A DNA stretch of 64,000 bases. It comes from Anaspis maculata. Its lineage: Eukaryota; Arthropoda; Insecta; Coleoptera; Scraptiidae. A program made the translations under genes and the position numbers. Under the pieces are notes generated by a model, which saw only the letters and a program-made list of their open reading frames with translations, did not search any database and was not told the origin of the DNA. The stretch is taken from NCBI GenBank assembly GCA_949128115.1, contig CASBRS010000017.1, positions 62,001-126,000 on the forward strand, read 5' to 3'. This document shows positions 36,901 through 48,900 of the stretch, piece by piece (within the stretch, counting starts at the first letter, position 1; the number at the start of each line of letters is the position of its first letter).

Positions 36901-39900
36901 GCCCGGTCGATTTCGGCCGGCAGGTGGCGTCCGTTTCGAACGATTCGGAGAAAATCGGAAGAAAAGATAAAAGCCGGCCCCCGGGGGCCTTTGTCTTTGT
37001 TTTGACGCTTTCAGACTCGATACAAACCGGCCCGACGCGTCTACCTGCGGCTTGGCCGATCTCGGCCGGCAGATGGCGTCCGTATCGAACGATTCGGAGA
37101 AAATCGGATGAAAAAATAAAAGCCGGCCCCCGGGGGCTTTTGTCTTTGTTTTGACGCTTGCAGACTCGATACAAACCGTCCCGACGCGTCTACCTGCGGC
37201 TTGGCCGATCTCGGCCGGCAGATGGCGTCCGTATCGAACGAATCGGAGAAAATCAGAAAAAAGAAATAAAAGCCGGCCCCCGGGGGCCTTTGTCTCCTTT
37301 TTCCCGCTTTTCTGTCAGCTTCGTCGTCGTTCGCTCTTCGGTTTCTCTTTTTCGCTCATTCCGTGTTGCGGTCGTCGATTTTCAAGTTCTCGAGCAGAGT
37401 TCTCGCGGCGTCCCGTTCTGCTTTTTCTTTCTCCATGTCTTTTTTGTTGCTGTTCCAGAGATTCACCAGGAAGATTCGCGTTCTGAGATCGCGAGCCGTC
37501 TTCAGTTTCAGTCGCAAGCTCCGGTCCCAAGTGGTGAGCATTCGCCAGCGTAAGTCCGATGATCGCGTCGAGGTGTTCATTTTCGCGTCTGCTCTCTTAG
37601 CCGGCGTTGAGATAAATGACCGAGTCCTGGGACAAACCGGCCCGACGTCTACCTGCGGCCCGGTCGATTTCGGCCGGCAGGTGGCGTCCGTTTCGAACGA
37701 TTCGGAGAAAATCGGAAGAAAAGATAAAAGCCGGCCCCCGGGGGCCTTTGTCTTTGTTTTGACGCTTTCAGACTCGATACAAACCGGCCCGACGCGTCTA
37801 CCTGCGGCTTGGCCGATCTCGGCCGGCAGATGGCGTCCGTATCGAACGATTCGGAGAAAATCGGATGAAAAAATAAAAGCCGGCCCCCGGGGGCTTTTGT
37901 CTTTGTTTCGACGCTTGCAGACTCGATACAAACCGTCCCGACGCGTCTACCTGCGGCTTGGCCGATCTCGGCCGGCAGATGGCGTCCGTATCGAACGAAT
38001 CGGGGAAAATCAGAAAAAATAAATAAAAGCCGGCCCCCGGGGGCCTTTGTCTCCTTTTTCCCGCTTTCCCGTCAGCTTCGTCGTCGTTCGCTCTTCGGTT
38101 TCTCTTTTTCGCTCATTCCGTGTTGCGGTCGTCGATTTTCAAGTTCTCGAGCAGAGTTCTCGCGGCGTCCCGTTCTGCTTTTTCTTTCTCCATGTCTTTT
38201 TTGTTGCTGTTCCAGACATTCACCAGGAAGATTCGCGTTCTGAGATCGCGAGCCGTCTTCAGTTTCTGTCGCAAGCTCCGGTCCCAAGTGGTGAGCATTC
38301 GCCAGCGTAAGTCCGATGATCGCGTCGAGGTGTTCATTTTCGCGTCTGCTCTCTTAGCCGGCGTTGAGAAAAATGACCGAGTCCTGGGACAAACCGGCCC
38401 GACGTCTACCTGCGGCCCGGTCGATTTCGGCCGGCAGGTGGCGTCCGTTTCGAACGATTCGGAGAAAATCGGAAGAAAAGATAAAAGCCGGCCCCCGGGG
38501 GCCTTTGTCTTTGTTTTGACGCTTTCAGACTCGATACAAACCGGCCCGACGCGTCTACCTGCGGCTTGGCCGATCTCGGCCGGCAGATGGCGTCCGTATC
38601 GAACGATTCGGAGAAAATCGGATGAAAAAATAAAAGCCGGCCCCCGGGGGCTTTTGTCTTTGTTTTGACGCTTGCAGACTCGATACAAACCGTCCCGACG
38701 CGTCTACCTGCGGCTTGGCCGATCTCGGCCGGCAGATGGCGTCCGTATCGAACGAATCGGAGAAAATCAGAAAAAAGAAATAAAAGCCGGCCCCCGGGGG
38801 CCTTTGTCTCCTTTTTCCCGCTTTTCTGTCAGCTTCGTCGTCGTTCGCTCTTCGGTTTCTCTTTTTCGCTCATTCCGTGTTGCGGTCGTCGATTTTCAAG
38901 TTCTCGAGCAGAGTTCTCGCGGCGTCCCGTTCTGCTTTTTCTTTCTCCATGTCTTTTTTGTTGCTGTTCCAGAGATTCACCAGGAAGATTCGCGTTCTGA
39001 GATCGCGAGCCGTCTTCAGTTTCTGTCGCAAGCTCCGGTCCCAAGTGGTGAGCATTCGCCAGCGTAAGTCCGATGATCGCGTCGAGGTGTTCATTTTCGC
39101 GTCTGCTCTCTTAGCCGGCGTTGAGATAAATGACCGAGTCCTGGGACAAACCGGCCCGACGTCTACCTGCGGCCCGGTCGATTTCGGCCGGCAGGTGGCG
39201 TCCGTTTCGAACGATTCGGAGAAAATCGGAAGAAAAGATAAAAGCCGGCCCCCGGGGGCCTTTGTCTTTGTTTTGACGCTTTCAGACTCGATACAAACCG
39301 GCCCGACGCGTCTACCTGCGGCTTGGCCGATCTCGGCCGGCAGATGGCGTCCGTATCGAACGAATCGGGGAAAATCAGGAAAAAAAAATAAAAGCCGGCC
39401 CCCGGGGGCTTTTGTCTTTGTTTTGACGCTTGCAGACTCGATACAAACCGTCCCGACGCGTCTACCTGCGGCTTGGCCGATCTCGGCCGGCAGATGGCGT
39501 CCGTATCGAACGAATCGGAGAAAATCAGAAAAAAGAAATAAAAGCCGGCCCCCGGGGGCCTTTGTCTCCTTTTTCCCGCTTTCCCGTCAGCTTCGTCGTC
39601 GTTCGCTCTTCGGTTTCTCTTTTTCGCTCATTCCGTGTTGCGGTCGTCGATTTTCAAGTTCTCGAGCAGAGTTCTCGCGGCGTCCCGTTCTGCTTTTTCT
39701 TTCTCCATGTCTTTTTTGTTGCTGTTCCAGAGATTCACCAGGAAGATTCGCGTTCTGAGATCGCGAGCCGTCTTCAGTTTCTGTCGCAAGCTCCGGTCCC
39801 AAGTGGTGAGCATTCGCCAGCGTAAGTCCGATGATCGCGTCGAGGTGTTCATTTTCGCGTCTGCTCTCTTAGCCGGCGTTGAGAAAAATGACCGAGACCT

Positions 39901-42900
39901 GGGACAAACCGGCCCGACGTCTACCTGCGGCCCGGTCGATTTCGGCCGGCAGGTGGCGTCCGTTTCGAACGATTCAGAGAAAATCGGAAGAAAAGATAAA
40001 AGCCGGCCCCCGGGGGCCTTTGTCTTTGTTTTGACGCTTTCAGACTCGATACAAACCGGGCCCGACGCGTCTACCTGCGGCTTGGCCGATCTCGGCCGGC
40101 AGATGGCGTCCGTATCGAACGATTCGGAGAAAATCGGATGAAAAAATAAAAGCCGGCCCCCGGGGGCTTTTGTCTTTGTTTTGACGCTTGCAGACTCGAT
40201 ACAAACCGTCCCGACGCGTCTACCTGCGGCTTGGCCGATCTCGGCCGGCAGATGGCGTCCGTATCGAACGAATCGGAGAAAATCAGAAAAAAGAAATAAA
40301 AGCCGGCCCCCGGGGGCCTTTGTCTCCTTTTTCCCGCTTTCCCGTCAGCTTCGTCGTCGTTCGCTCTTCGGTTTCTCTTTTTCGCTCATTCCGTGTTGCG
40401 GTCGTCGATTTTCAAGTTCTCGAGCAGAGTTCTCGCGGCGTCCCGTTCTGCTTTTTCTTTCTCCATGTCTTTTTTGTTGCTGTTCCAGAGATTCACCAGG
40501 AAGATTCGCGTTCTGAGATCGCGAGCCGTCTTCAGTTTCTGTCGCAAGCTCCGGTCCCAAGTGGTGAGCATTCGCCAGCGTAAGTCCGATGATCGCGTCG
40601 AGGTGTTCATTTTCGCGTCTGCTCTCTTAGCCGGCGTTGAGAAAAATGACCGAGACCTGGGACAAACCGGCCCGACGTCTACCTGCGGCCCGGTCGATTT
40701 CGGCCGGCAGGTGGCGTCCGTTTCGAACGATTCGGAGAAAATCGGAAGAAAAGATAAAAGCCGGCCCCCGGGGGCCTTTGTCTTTGTTTTGACGCTTGCA
40801 GACTCGATACAAACCGTCCCGACGCGTCTACCTGCGGCTTGGCCGATCTCGGCCGGCAGATGGCGTCCGTATCGAACGAATCGGAGAAAATCAGAAAAAA
40901 GAAATAAAAGCCGGCCCCCGGGGGCCTTTGTCTCCTTTTTCCCGCTTTCCCGTCAGCTTCGTCGTCGTTCGCTCTTCGGTTTCTCTTTTTCGCTCATTCC
41001 GTGTTGCGGTCGTCGATTTTCAAGTTCTCGAGCAGAGTTCTCGCGGCGTCCCGTTCTGCTTTTTCTTTCTCCATGTCTTTTTTGTTGCTGTTCCAGAGAT
41101 TCACCAGGAAGATTCGCGTTCTGTGATCGCGAGCCGTCTTCAGTTTCTGTCGCAAGCTCCGGTCCCAAGTGGTGAGCATTCGCCAGCGTAAGTCCGATGA
41201 TCGCGTCGAGGTGTTCATTTTCGCGTCTGCTCTCTTAGCCGGCGTTGAGATAAATGACCGAGTCCTGGGACAAACCGGCCCGACGTCTACCTGCGGCCCG
41301 GTCGATTTCGGCCGGCAGGTGGCGTCCGTTTCGAACGATTCGGAGAAAATCGGAAGAAAAGATAAAAGCCGGCCCCCGGGGGCCTTTGTCTTTGTTTTGA
41401 CGCTTTCAGACTCGATACAAACCGGCCCGACGCGTCTACCTGCGGCTTGGCCGATCTCGGCCGGCAGATGGCGTCCGTATCGAACGATTCGGAGAAAATC
41501 GGATGAAAAAATAAAAGCCGGCCCCCGGGGGCTTTTGTCTTTGTTTTGACGCTTGCAGACTCGATACAAACCGTCCCGACGCGTCTACCTGCGGCTTGGC
41601 CGATCTCGGCCGGCAGATGGCGTCCGTATCGAACGAATCGGAGAAAATCAGAAAAAAGAAATAAAAGCCGGCCCCCGGGGGCCTTTGTCTCCTTTTTCCC
41701 GCTTTTCTGTCAGCTTCGTCGTCGTTCGCTCTTCGGTTTCTCTTTTTCGCTCATTCCGTGTTGCGGTCGTCGATTTTCAAGTTCTCGAGCAGAGTTCTCG
41801 CGGCGTCCCGTTCTGCTTTTTCTTTCTCCATGTCTTTTTTGTTGCTGTTCCAGAGATTCACCAGGAAGATTCGCGTTCTGAGATCGCGAGCCGTCTTCAG
41901 TTTCTGTCGCAAGCTCCGGTCCCAAGTGGTGAGCATTCGCCAGCGTAAGTCCGATGATCGCGTCGAGGTGTTCATTTTCGCGTCTGCTCTCTTAGCCGGC
42001 GTTGAGAAAAATGACCGAGACCTGGGACAAACCGGCCCGACGTCTACCTGCGGCCCGGTCGATTTCGGCCGGCAGGTGGCGTCCGTTTCGAACGATTCGG
42101 AGAAAATCGGAAGAAAAGATAAAAGCCGGCCCCCGGGGGCCTTTGTCTTTGTTTTGACGCTTTCAGACTCGATACAAACCGGCCCGACGCGTCTACCTGC
42201 GGCTTGGCCGATCTCGGCCGGCAGATGGCGTCCGTATCGAACGAATCGGGGAAAATCAGGAAAAAAAAATAAAAGCCGGCCCCCGGGGGCTTTTGTCTTT
42301 GTTTTGACGCTTGCAGACTCGATACAAACCGTCCCGACGCGTCTACCTGCGGCTTGGCCGATCTCGGCCGGCAGATGGCGTCCGTATCGAACGAATCGGA
42401 GAAAATCAGAAAAAAGAAATAAAAGCCGGCCCCCGGGGGCCTTTGTCTCCTTTTTCCCGCTTTCCCGTCAGCTTCGTCGTCGTTCGCTCTTCGGTTTCTC
42501 TTTTTCGCTCATTCCGTGTTGCGGTCGTCGATTTTCAAGTTCTCGAGCAGAGTTCTCGCGGCGTCCCGTTCTGCTTTTTCTTTCTCCATGTCTTTTTTGT
42601 TGCTGTTCCAGAGATTCACCAGGAAGATTCGCGTTCTGAGATCGCGAGCCGTCTTCAGTTTCTGTCGCAAGCTCCGGTCCCAAGTGGTGAGCATTCGCCA
42701 GCGTAAGTCCGATGATCGCGTCGAGGTGTTCATTTTCGCGTCTGCTCTCTTAGCCGGCGTTGAGAAAAATGACCGAGACCTGGGACAAACCGGCCCGACG
42801 TCTACCTGCGGCCCGGTCGATTTCGGCCGGCAGGTGGCGTCCGTTTCGAACGATTCAGAGAAAATCGGAAGAAAAGATAAAAGCCGGCCCCCGGGGGCCT

Positions 42901-45900
42901 TTGTCTTTGTTTTGACGCTTTCAGACTCGATACAAACCGGGCCCGACGCGTCTACCTGCGGCTTGGCCGATCTCGGCCGGCAGATGGCGTCCGTATCGAA
43001 CGATTCGGAGAAAATCGGATGAAAAAATAAAAGCCGGCCCCCGGGGGCTTTTGTCTTTGTTTTGACGCTTGCAGACTCGATACAAACCGTCCCGACGCGT
43101 CTACCTGCGGCTTGGCCGATCTCGGCCGGCAGATGGCGTCCGTATCGAACGAATCGGAGAAAATCAGAAAAAAGAAATAAAAGCCGGCCCCCGGGGGCCT
43201 TTGTCTCCTTTTTCCCGCTTTCCCGTCAGCTTCGTCGTCGTTCGCTCTTCGGTTTCTCTTTTTCGCTCATTCCGTGTTGCGGTCGTCGATTTTCAAGTTC
43301 TCGAGCAGAGTTCTCGCGGCGTCCCGTTCTGCTTTTTCTTTCTCCATGTCTTTTTTGTTGCTGTTCCAGAGATTCACCAGGAAGATTCGCGTTCTGAGAT
43401 CGCGAGCCGTCTTCAGTTTCTGTCGCAAGCTCCGGTCCCAAGTGGTGAGCATTCGCCAGCGTAAGTCCGATGATCGCGTCGAGGTGTTCATTTTCGCGTC
43501 TGCTCTCTTAGCCGGCGTTGAGAAAAATGACCGAGACCTGGGACAAACCGGCCCGACGTCTACCTGCGGCCCGGTCGATTTCGGCCGGCAGGTGGCGTCC
43601 GTTTCGAACGATTCAGAGAAAATCGGAAGAAAAGATAAAAGCCGGCCCCCGGGGGCCTTTGTCTTTGTTTTGACGCTTTCAGACTCGATACAAACCGGGC
43701 CCGACGCGTCTACCTGCGGCTTGGCCGATCTCGGCCGGCAGATGGCGTCCGTATCGAACGATTCGGAGAAAATCGGATGAAAAAATAAAAGCCGGCCCCC
43801 GGGGGCTTTTGTCTTTGTTTTGACGCTTGCAGACTCGATACAAACCGTCCCGACGCGTCTACCTGCGGCTTGGCCGATCTCGGCCGGCAGATGGCGTCCG
43901 TATCGAACGAATCGGAGAAAATCAGAAAAAAGAAATAAAAGCCGGCCCCCGGGGGCCTTTGTCTCCTTTTTCCCGCTTTCCCGTCAGCTTCGTCGTCGTT
44001 CGCTCTTCGGTTTCTCTTTTTCGCTCATTCCGTGTTGCGGTCGTCGATTTTCAAGTTCTCGAGCAGAGTTCTCGCGGCGTCCCGTTCTGCTTTTTCTTTC
44101 TCCATGTCTTTTTTGTTGCTGTTCCAGAGATTCACCAGGAAGATTCGCGTTCTGAGATCGCGAGCCGTCTTCAGTTTCTGTCGCAAGCTCCGGTCCCAAG
44201 TGGTGAGCATTCGCCAGCGTAAGTCCGATGATCGCGTCGAGGTGTTCATTTTCGCGTCTGCTCTCTTAGCCGGCGTTGAGATAAATGACCGAGTCCTGGG
44301 ACAAACCGGCCCGACGTCTACCTGCGGCCCGGTCGATTTCGGCCGGCAGGTGGCGTCCGTTTCGAACGATTCGGAGAAAATCGGAAGAAAAGATAAAAGC
44401 CGGCCCCCGGGGGCCTTTGTCTTTGTTTTGACGCTTTCAGACTCGATACAAACCGGCCCGACGCGTCTACCTGCGGCTTGGCCGATCTCGGCCGGCAGAT
44501 GGCGTCCGTATCGAACGATTCGGAGAAAATCGGATGAAAAAATAAAAGCCGGCCCCCGGGGGCTTTTGTCTTTGTTTTGACGCTTGCAGACTCGATACAA
44601 ACCGTCCCGACGCGTCTACCTGCGGCTTGGCCGATCTCGGCCGGCAGATGGCGTCCGTATCGAACGAATCGGAGAAAATCAGAAAAAATAAATAGAAGCC
44701 GGCCCCCGGGGGCCTTTGTCTCCTTTTTCCCGCTTTCCCGTCAGCTTCGTCGTCGTTCGCTCTTCGGTTTCTCTTTTTCGCTCATTCCGTGTTGCGGTCG
44801 TCGATTTTCAAGTTCTCGAGCAGAGTTCTCGCGGCGTCCCGTTCTGCTTTTTCTTTCTCCATGTCTTTTTTGTTGCTGTTCCAGAGATTCACCAGGAAGA
44901 TTCGCGTTCTGAGATCGCGAGCCGTCTTCAGTTTCTGTCGCAAGCTCCGGTCCCAAGTGGTGAGCATTCGCCAGCGTAAGTCCGATGATCGCGTCGAGGT
45001 GTTCATTTTCGCGTCTGCTCTCTTAGCCGGCGTTGAGATAAATGACCGAGTCCTGGGACAAACCGGCCCGACGTCTACCTGCGGCCCGGTCGATTTCGGC
45101 CGGCAGGTGGCGTCCGTTTCGAACGATTCGGAAAAAATCGGAAGAAAAGATAAATGCCGGCCCCCGGGGGCCTTTGTCTTTGTTTTGACGCTTTCAGACT
45201 CGATACAAACCGGCCCGACGCGTCTACCTGCGGCTTGACCGATCTCGGCCGGCAGATGGCGTCCGTATCGAACGATTCGGAGAAAATCGGATGAAAAAAT
45301 AAAAGCCGGCCCCCGGGGGCTTTTGTCTTTGTTTTGACGCTTGCAGACTCGATACAAACCGTCCCGACGCGTCTACCTGCGGCTTGGCCGATCTCGGCCG
45401 GCAGATGGCGTCCGTATCGAACGAATCGGAGAAAATCAGAAAAAATAAATAAAAGCCGGCCCCCGGGGGCCTTTGTCTCCTTTTTCCCGCTTTCCCGTCA
45501 GCTTCGTCGTCGTTCGCTCTTCGGTTTCTCTTTTTCGCTCATTCCGTGTTGCGGTCGTCGATTTTCAAGTTCTCGAGCAGAGTTCTCGCGGCGTCCCGTT
45601 CTGCTTTTTCTTTCTCCATGTCTTTTTTGTTGCTGTTCCAGAGATTCACCAGGAAGATTCGCGTTCTGAGATCGCGAGCCGTCTTCAGTTTCTGTCGCAA
45701 GCTCCGGTCCCAAGTGGTGAGCATTCGCCAGCGTAAGTCCGATGATCGCGTCGAGGTGTTCATTTTCGCGTCTGCTCTCTTAGCCGGCGTTGAGAAAAAT
45801 GACCGAGACCTGGGACAAACCGGCCCGACGTCTACCTGCGGCCCGGTCGATTTCGGCCGGCAGGTGGCGTCCGTTTCGAACGATTCAGAGAAAATCGGAA

Positions 45901-48900
45901 GAAAAGATAAAAGCCGGCCCCCGGGGGCCTTTGTCTTTGTTTTGACGCTTTCAGACTCGATACAAACCGGCCCGACGCGTCTACCTGCGGCTTGGCCGAT
46001 CTCGGCCGGCAGATGGCGTCCGTATCGAACGATTCGGAGAAAATCGGATGAAAAAATAAAAGCCGGCCCCCGGGGGCTTTTGTCTTTGTTTTGACGCTTG
46101 CAGACTCGATACAAACCGTCCCGACGCGTCTACCTGCGGCTTGGCCGATCTCGGCCGGCAGATGGCGTCCGTATCGAACGAATCGGAGAAAATCAGAAAA
46201 AATAAATAGAAGCCGGCCCCCGGGGGCCTTTGTCTCCTTTTTCCCGCTTTCCCGTCAGCTTCGTCGTCGTTCGCTCTTCGGTTTCTCTTTTTCGCTCATT
46301 CCGTGTTGCGGTCGTCGATTTTCAAGTTCTCGAGCAGAGTTCTCGCGGCGTCCCGTTCTGCTTTTTCTTTCTCCATGTCTTTTTTGTTGCTGTTCCAGAG
46401 ATTCACCAGGAAGATTCGCGTTCTGAGATCGCGAGCCGTCTTCAGTTTCTGTCGCAAGCTCCGGTCCCAAGTGGTGAGCATTCGCCAGCGTAAGTCCGAT
46501 GATCGCGTCGAGGTGTTCATTTTCGCGTCTGCTCTCTTAGCCGGCGTTGAGATAAATGACCGAGTCCTGGGACAAACCGGCCCGACGTCTACCTGCGGCC
46601 CGGTCGATTTCGGCCGGCAGGTGGCGTCCGTTTCGAACGATTCGGAGAAAATCGGAAGAAAAGATAAATGCCGGCCCCCGGGGGCCTTTGTCTTTGTTTT
46701 GACGCTTTCAGACTCGATACAAACCGGCCCGACGCGTCTACCTGCGGCTTGACCGATCTCGGCCGGCAGATGGCGTCCGTATCGAACGATTCGGAGAAAA
46801 TCGGATGAAAAAATAAAAGCCGGCCCCCGGGGGCTTTTGTCTTTGTTTTGACGCTTGCAGACTCGATACAAACCGTCCCGACGCGTCTACCTGCGGCTTG
46901 GCCGATCTCGGCCGGCAGATGGCGTCCGTATCGAACGAATCGGAGAAAATCAGAAAAAAGAAATAAAAGCCGGCCCCCGGGGGCCTTTGTCTCCTTTTTC
47001 CCGCTTTCCCGTCAGCTTCGTCGTCGTTCGCTCTTCGGTTTCTCTTTTTCGCTCATTCCGTGTTGCGGTCGTCGATTTTCAAGTTCTCGAGCAGAGTTCT
47101 CGCGGCGTCCCGTTCTGCTTTTTCTTTCTCCATGTCTTTTTTGTTGCTGTTCCAGAGATTCACCAGGAAGATTCGCGTTCTGAGATCGCGAGCCGTCTTC
47201 AGTTTCTGTCGCAAGCTCCGGTCCCAAGTGGTGAGCATTCGCCAGCGTAAGTCCGATGATCGCGTCGAGGTGTTCATTTTCGCGTCTGCTCTCTTAGCCG
47301 GCGTTGAGAAAAATGACCGAGACCTGGGACAAACCGGCCCGACGTCTACCTGCGGCCCGGTCGATTTCGGCCGGCAGGTGGCGTCCGTTTCGAACGATTC
47401 AGAGAAAATCGGAAGAAAAGATAAAAGCCGGCCCCCGGGGGCCTTTGTCTTTGTTTTGACGCTTTCAGACTCGATACAAACCGGGCCCGACGCGTCTACC
47501 TGCGGCTTGGCCGATCTCGGCCGGCAGATGGCGTCCGTATCGAACGATTCGGAGAAAATCGGATGAAAAAATAAAAGCCGGCCCCCGGGGGCTTTTGTCT
47601 TTGTTTTGACGCTTGCAGACTCGATACAAACCGTCCCGACGCGTCTACCTGCGGCTTGGCCGATCTCGGCCGGCAGATGGCGTCCGTATCGAACGAATCG
47701 GAGAAAATCAGAAAAAAGAAATAAAAGCCGGCCCCCGGGGGCCTTTGTCTCCTTTTTCCCGCTTTCCCGTCAGCTTCGTCGTCGTTCGCTCTTCGGTTTC
47801 TCTTTTTCGCTCATTCCGTGTTGCGGTCGTCGATTTTCAAGTTCTCGAGCAGAGTTCTCGCGGCGTCCCGTTCTGCTTTTTCTTTCTCCATGTCTTTTTT
47901 GTTGCTGTTCCAGAGATTCACCAGGAAGATTCGCGTTCTGAGATCGCGAGCCGTCTTCAGTTTCTGTCGCAAGCTCCGGTCCCAAGTGGTGAGCATTCGC
48001 CAGCGTAAGTCCGATGATCGCGTCGAGGTGTTCATTTTCGCGTCTGCTCTCTTAGCCGGCGTTGAGATAAATGACCGAGTCCTGGGACAAACCGGCCCGA
48101 CGTCTACCTGCGGCCCGGTCGATTTCGGCCGGCAGGTGGCGTCCGTTTCGAACGATTCGGAGAAAATCGGAAGAAAAGATAAAAGCCGGCCCCCGGGGGC
48201 CTTTGTCTTTGTTTTGACGCTTTCAGACTCGATACAAACCGGCCCGACGCGTCTACCTGCGGCTTGGCCGATCTCGGCCGGCAGATGGCGTCCGTATCGA
48301 ACGAATCGGAGAAAATCAGAAAAAATAAATAAAAGCCGGCCCCCGGGGGCCTTTGTCTCCTTTTTCCCGCTTTCCCGTCAGCTTCGTCGTCGTTCGCTCT
48401 TCGGTTTCTCTTTTTCGCTCATTCCGTGTTGCGGTCGTCGATTTTCAAGTTCTCGAGCAGAGTTCTCGCGGCGTCCCGTTCTGCTTTTTCTTTCTCCATG
48501 TCTTTTTTGTTGCTGTTCCAGAGATTCACCAGGAAGATTCGCGTTCTGAGATCGCGAGCCGTCTTCAGTTTCTGTCGCAAGCTCCGGTCCCAAGTGGTGA
48601 GCATTCGCCAGCGTAAGTCCGATGATCGCGTCGAGGTGTTCATTTTCGCGTCTGCTCTCTTAGCCGGCGTTGAGAAAAATGACCGAGACCTGGGACAAAC
48701 CGGCCCGACGTCTACCTGCGGCCCGGTCGATTTCGGCCGGCAGGTGGCGTCCGTTTCGAACGATTCAGAGAAAATCGGAAGAAAAGATAAAAGCCGGCCC
48801 CCGGGGGCCTTTGTCTTTGTTTTGACGCTTTCAGACTCGATACAAACCGGCCCGACGCGTCTACCTGCGGCTTGGCCGATCTCGGCCGGCAGATGGCGTC

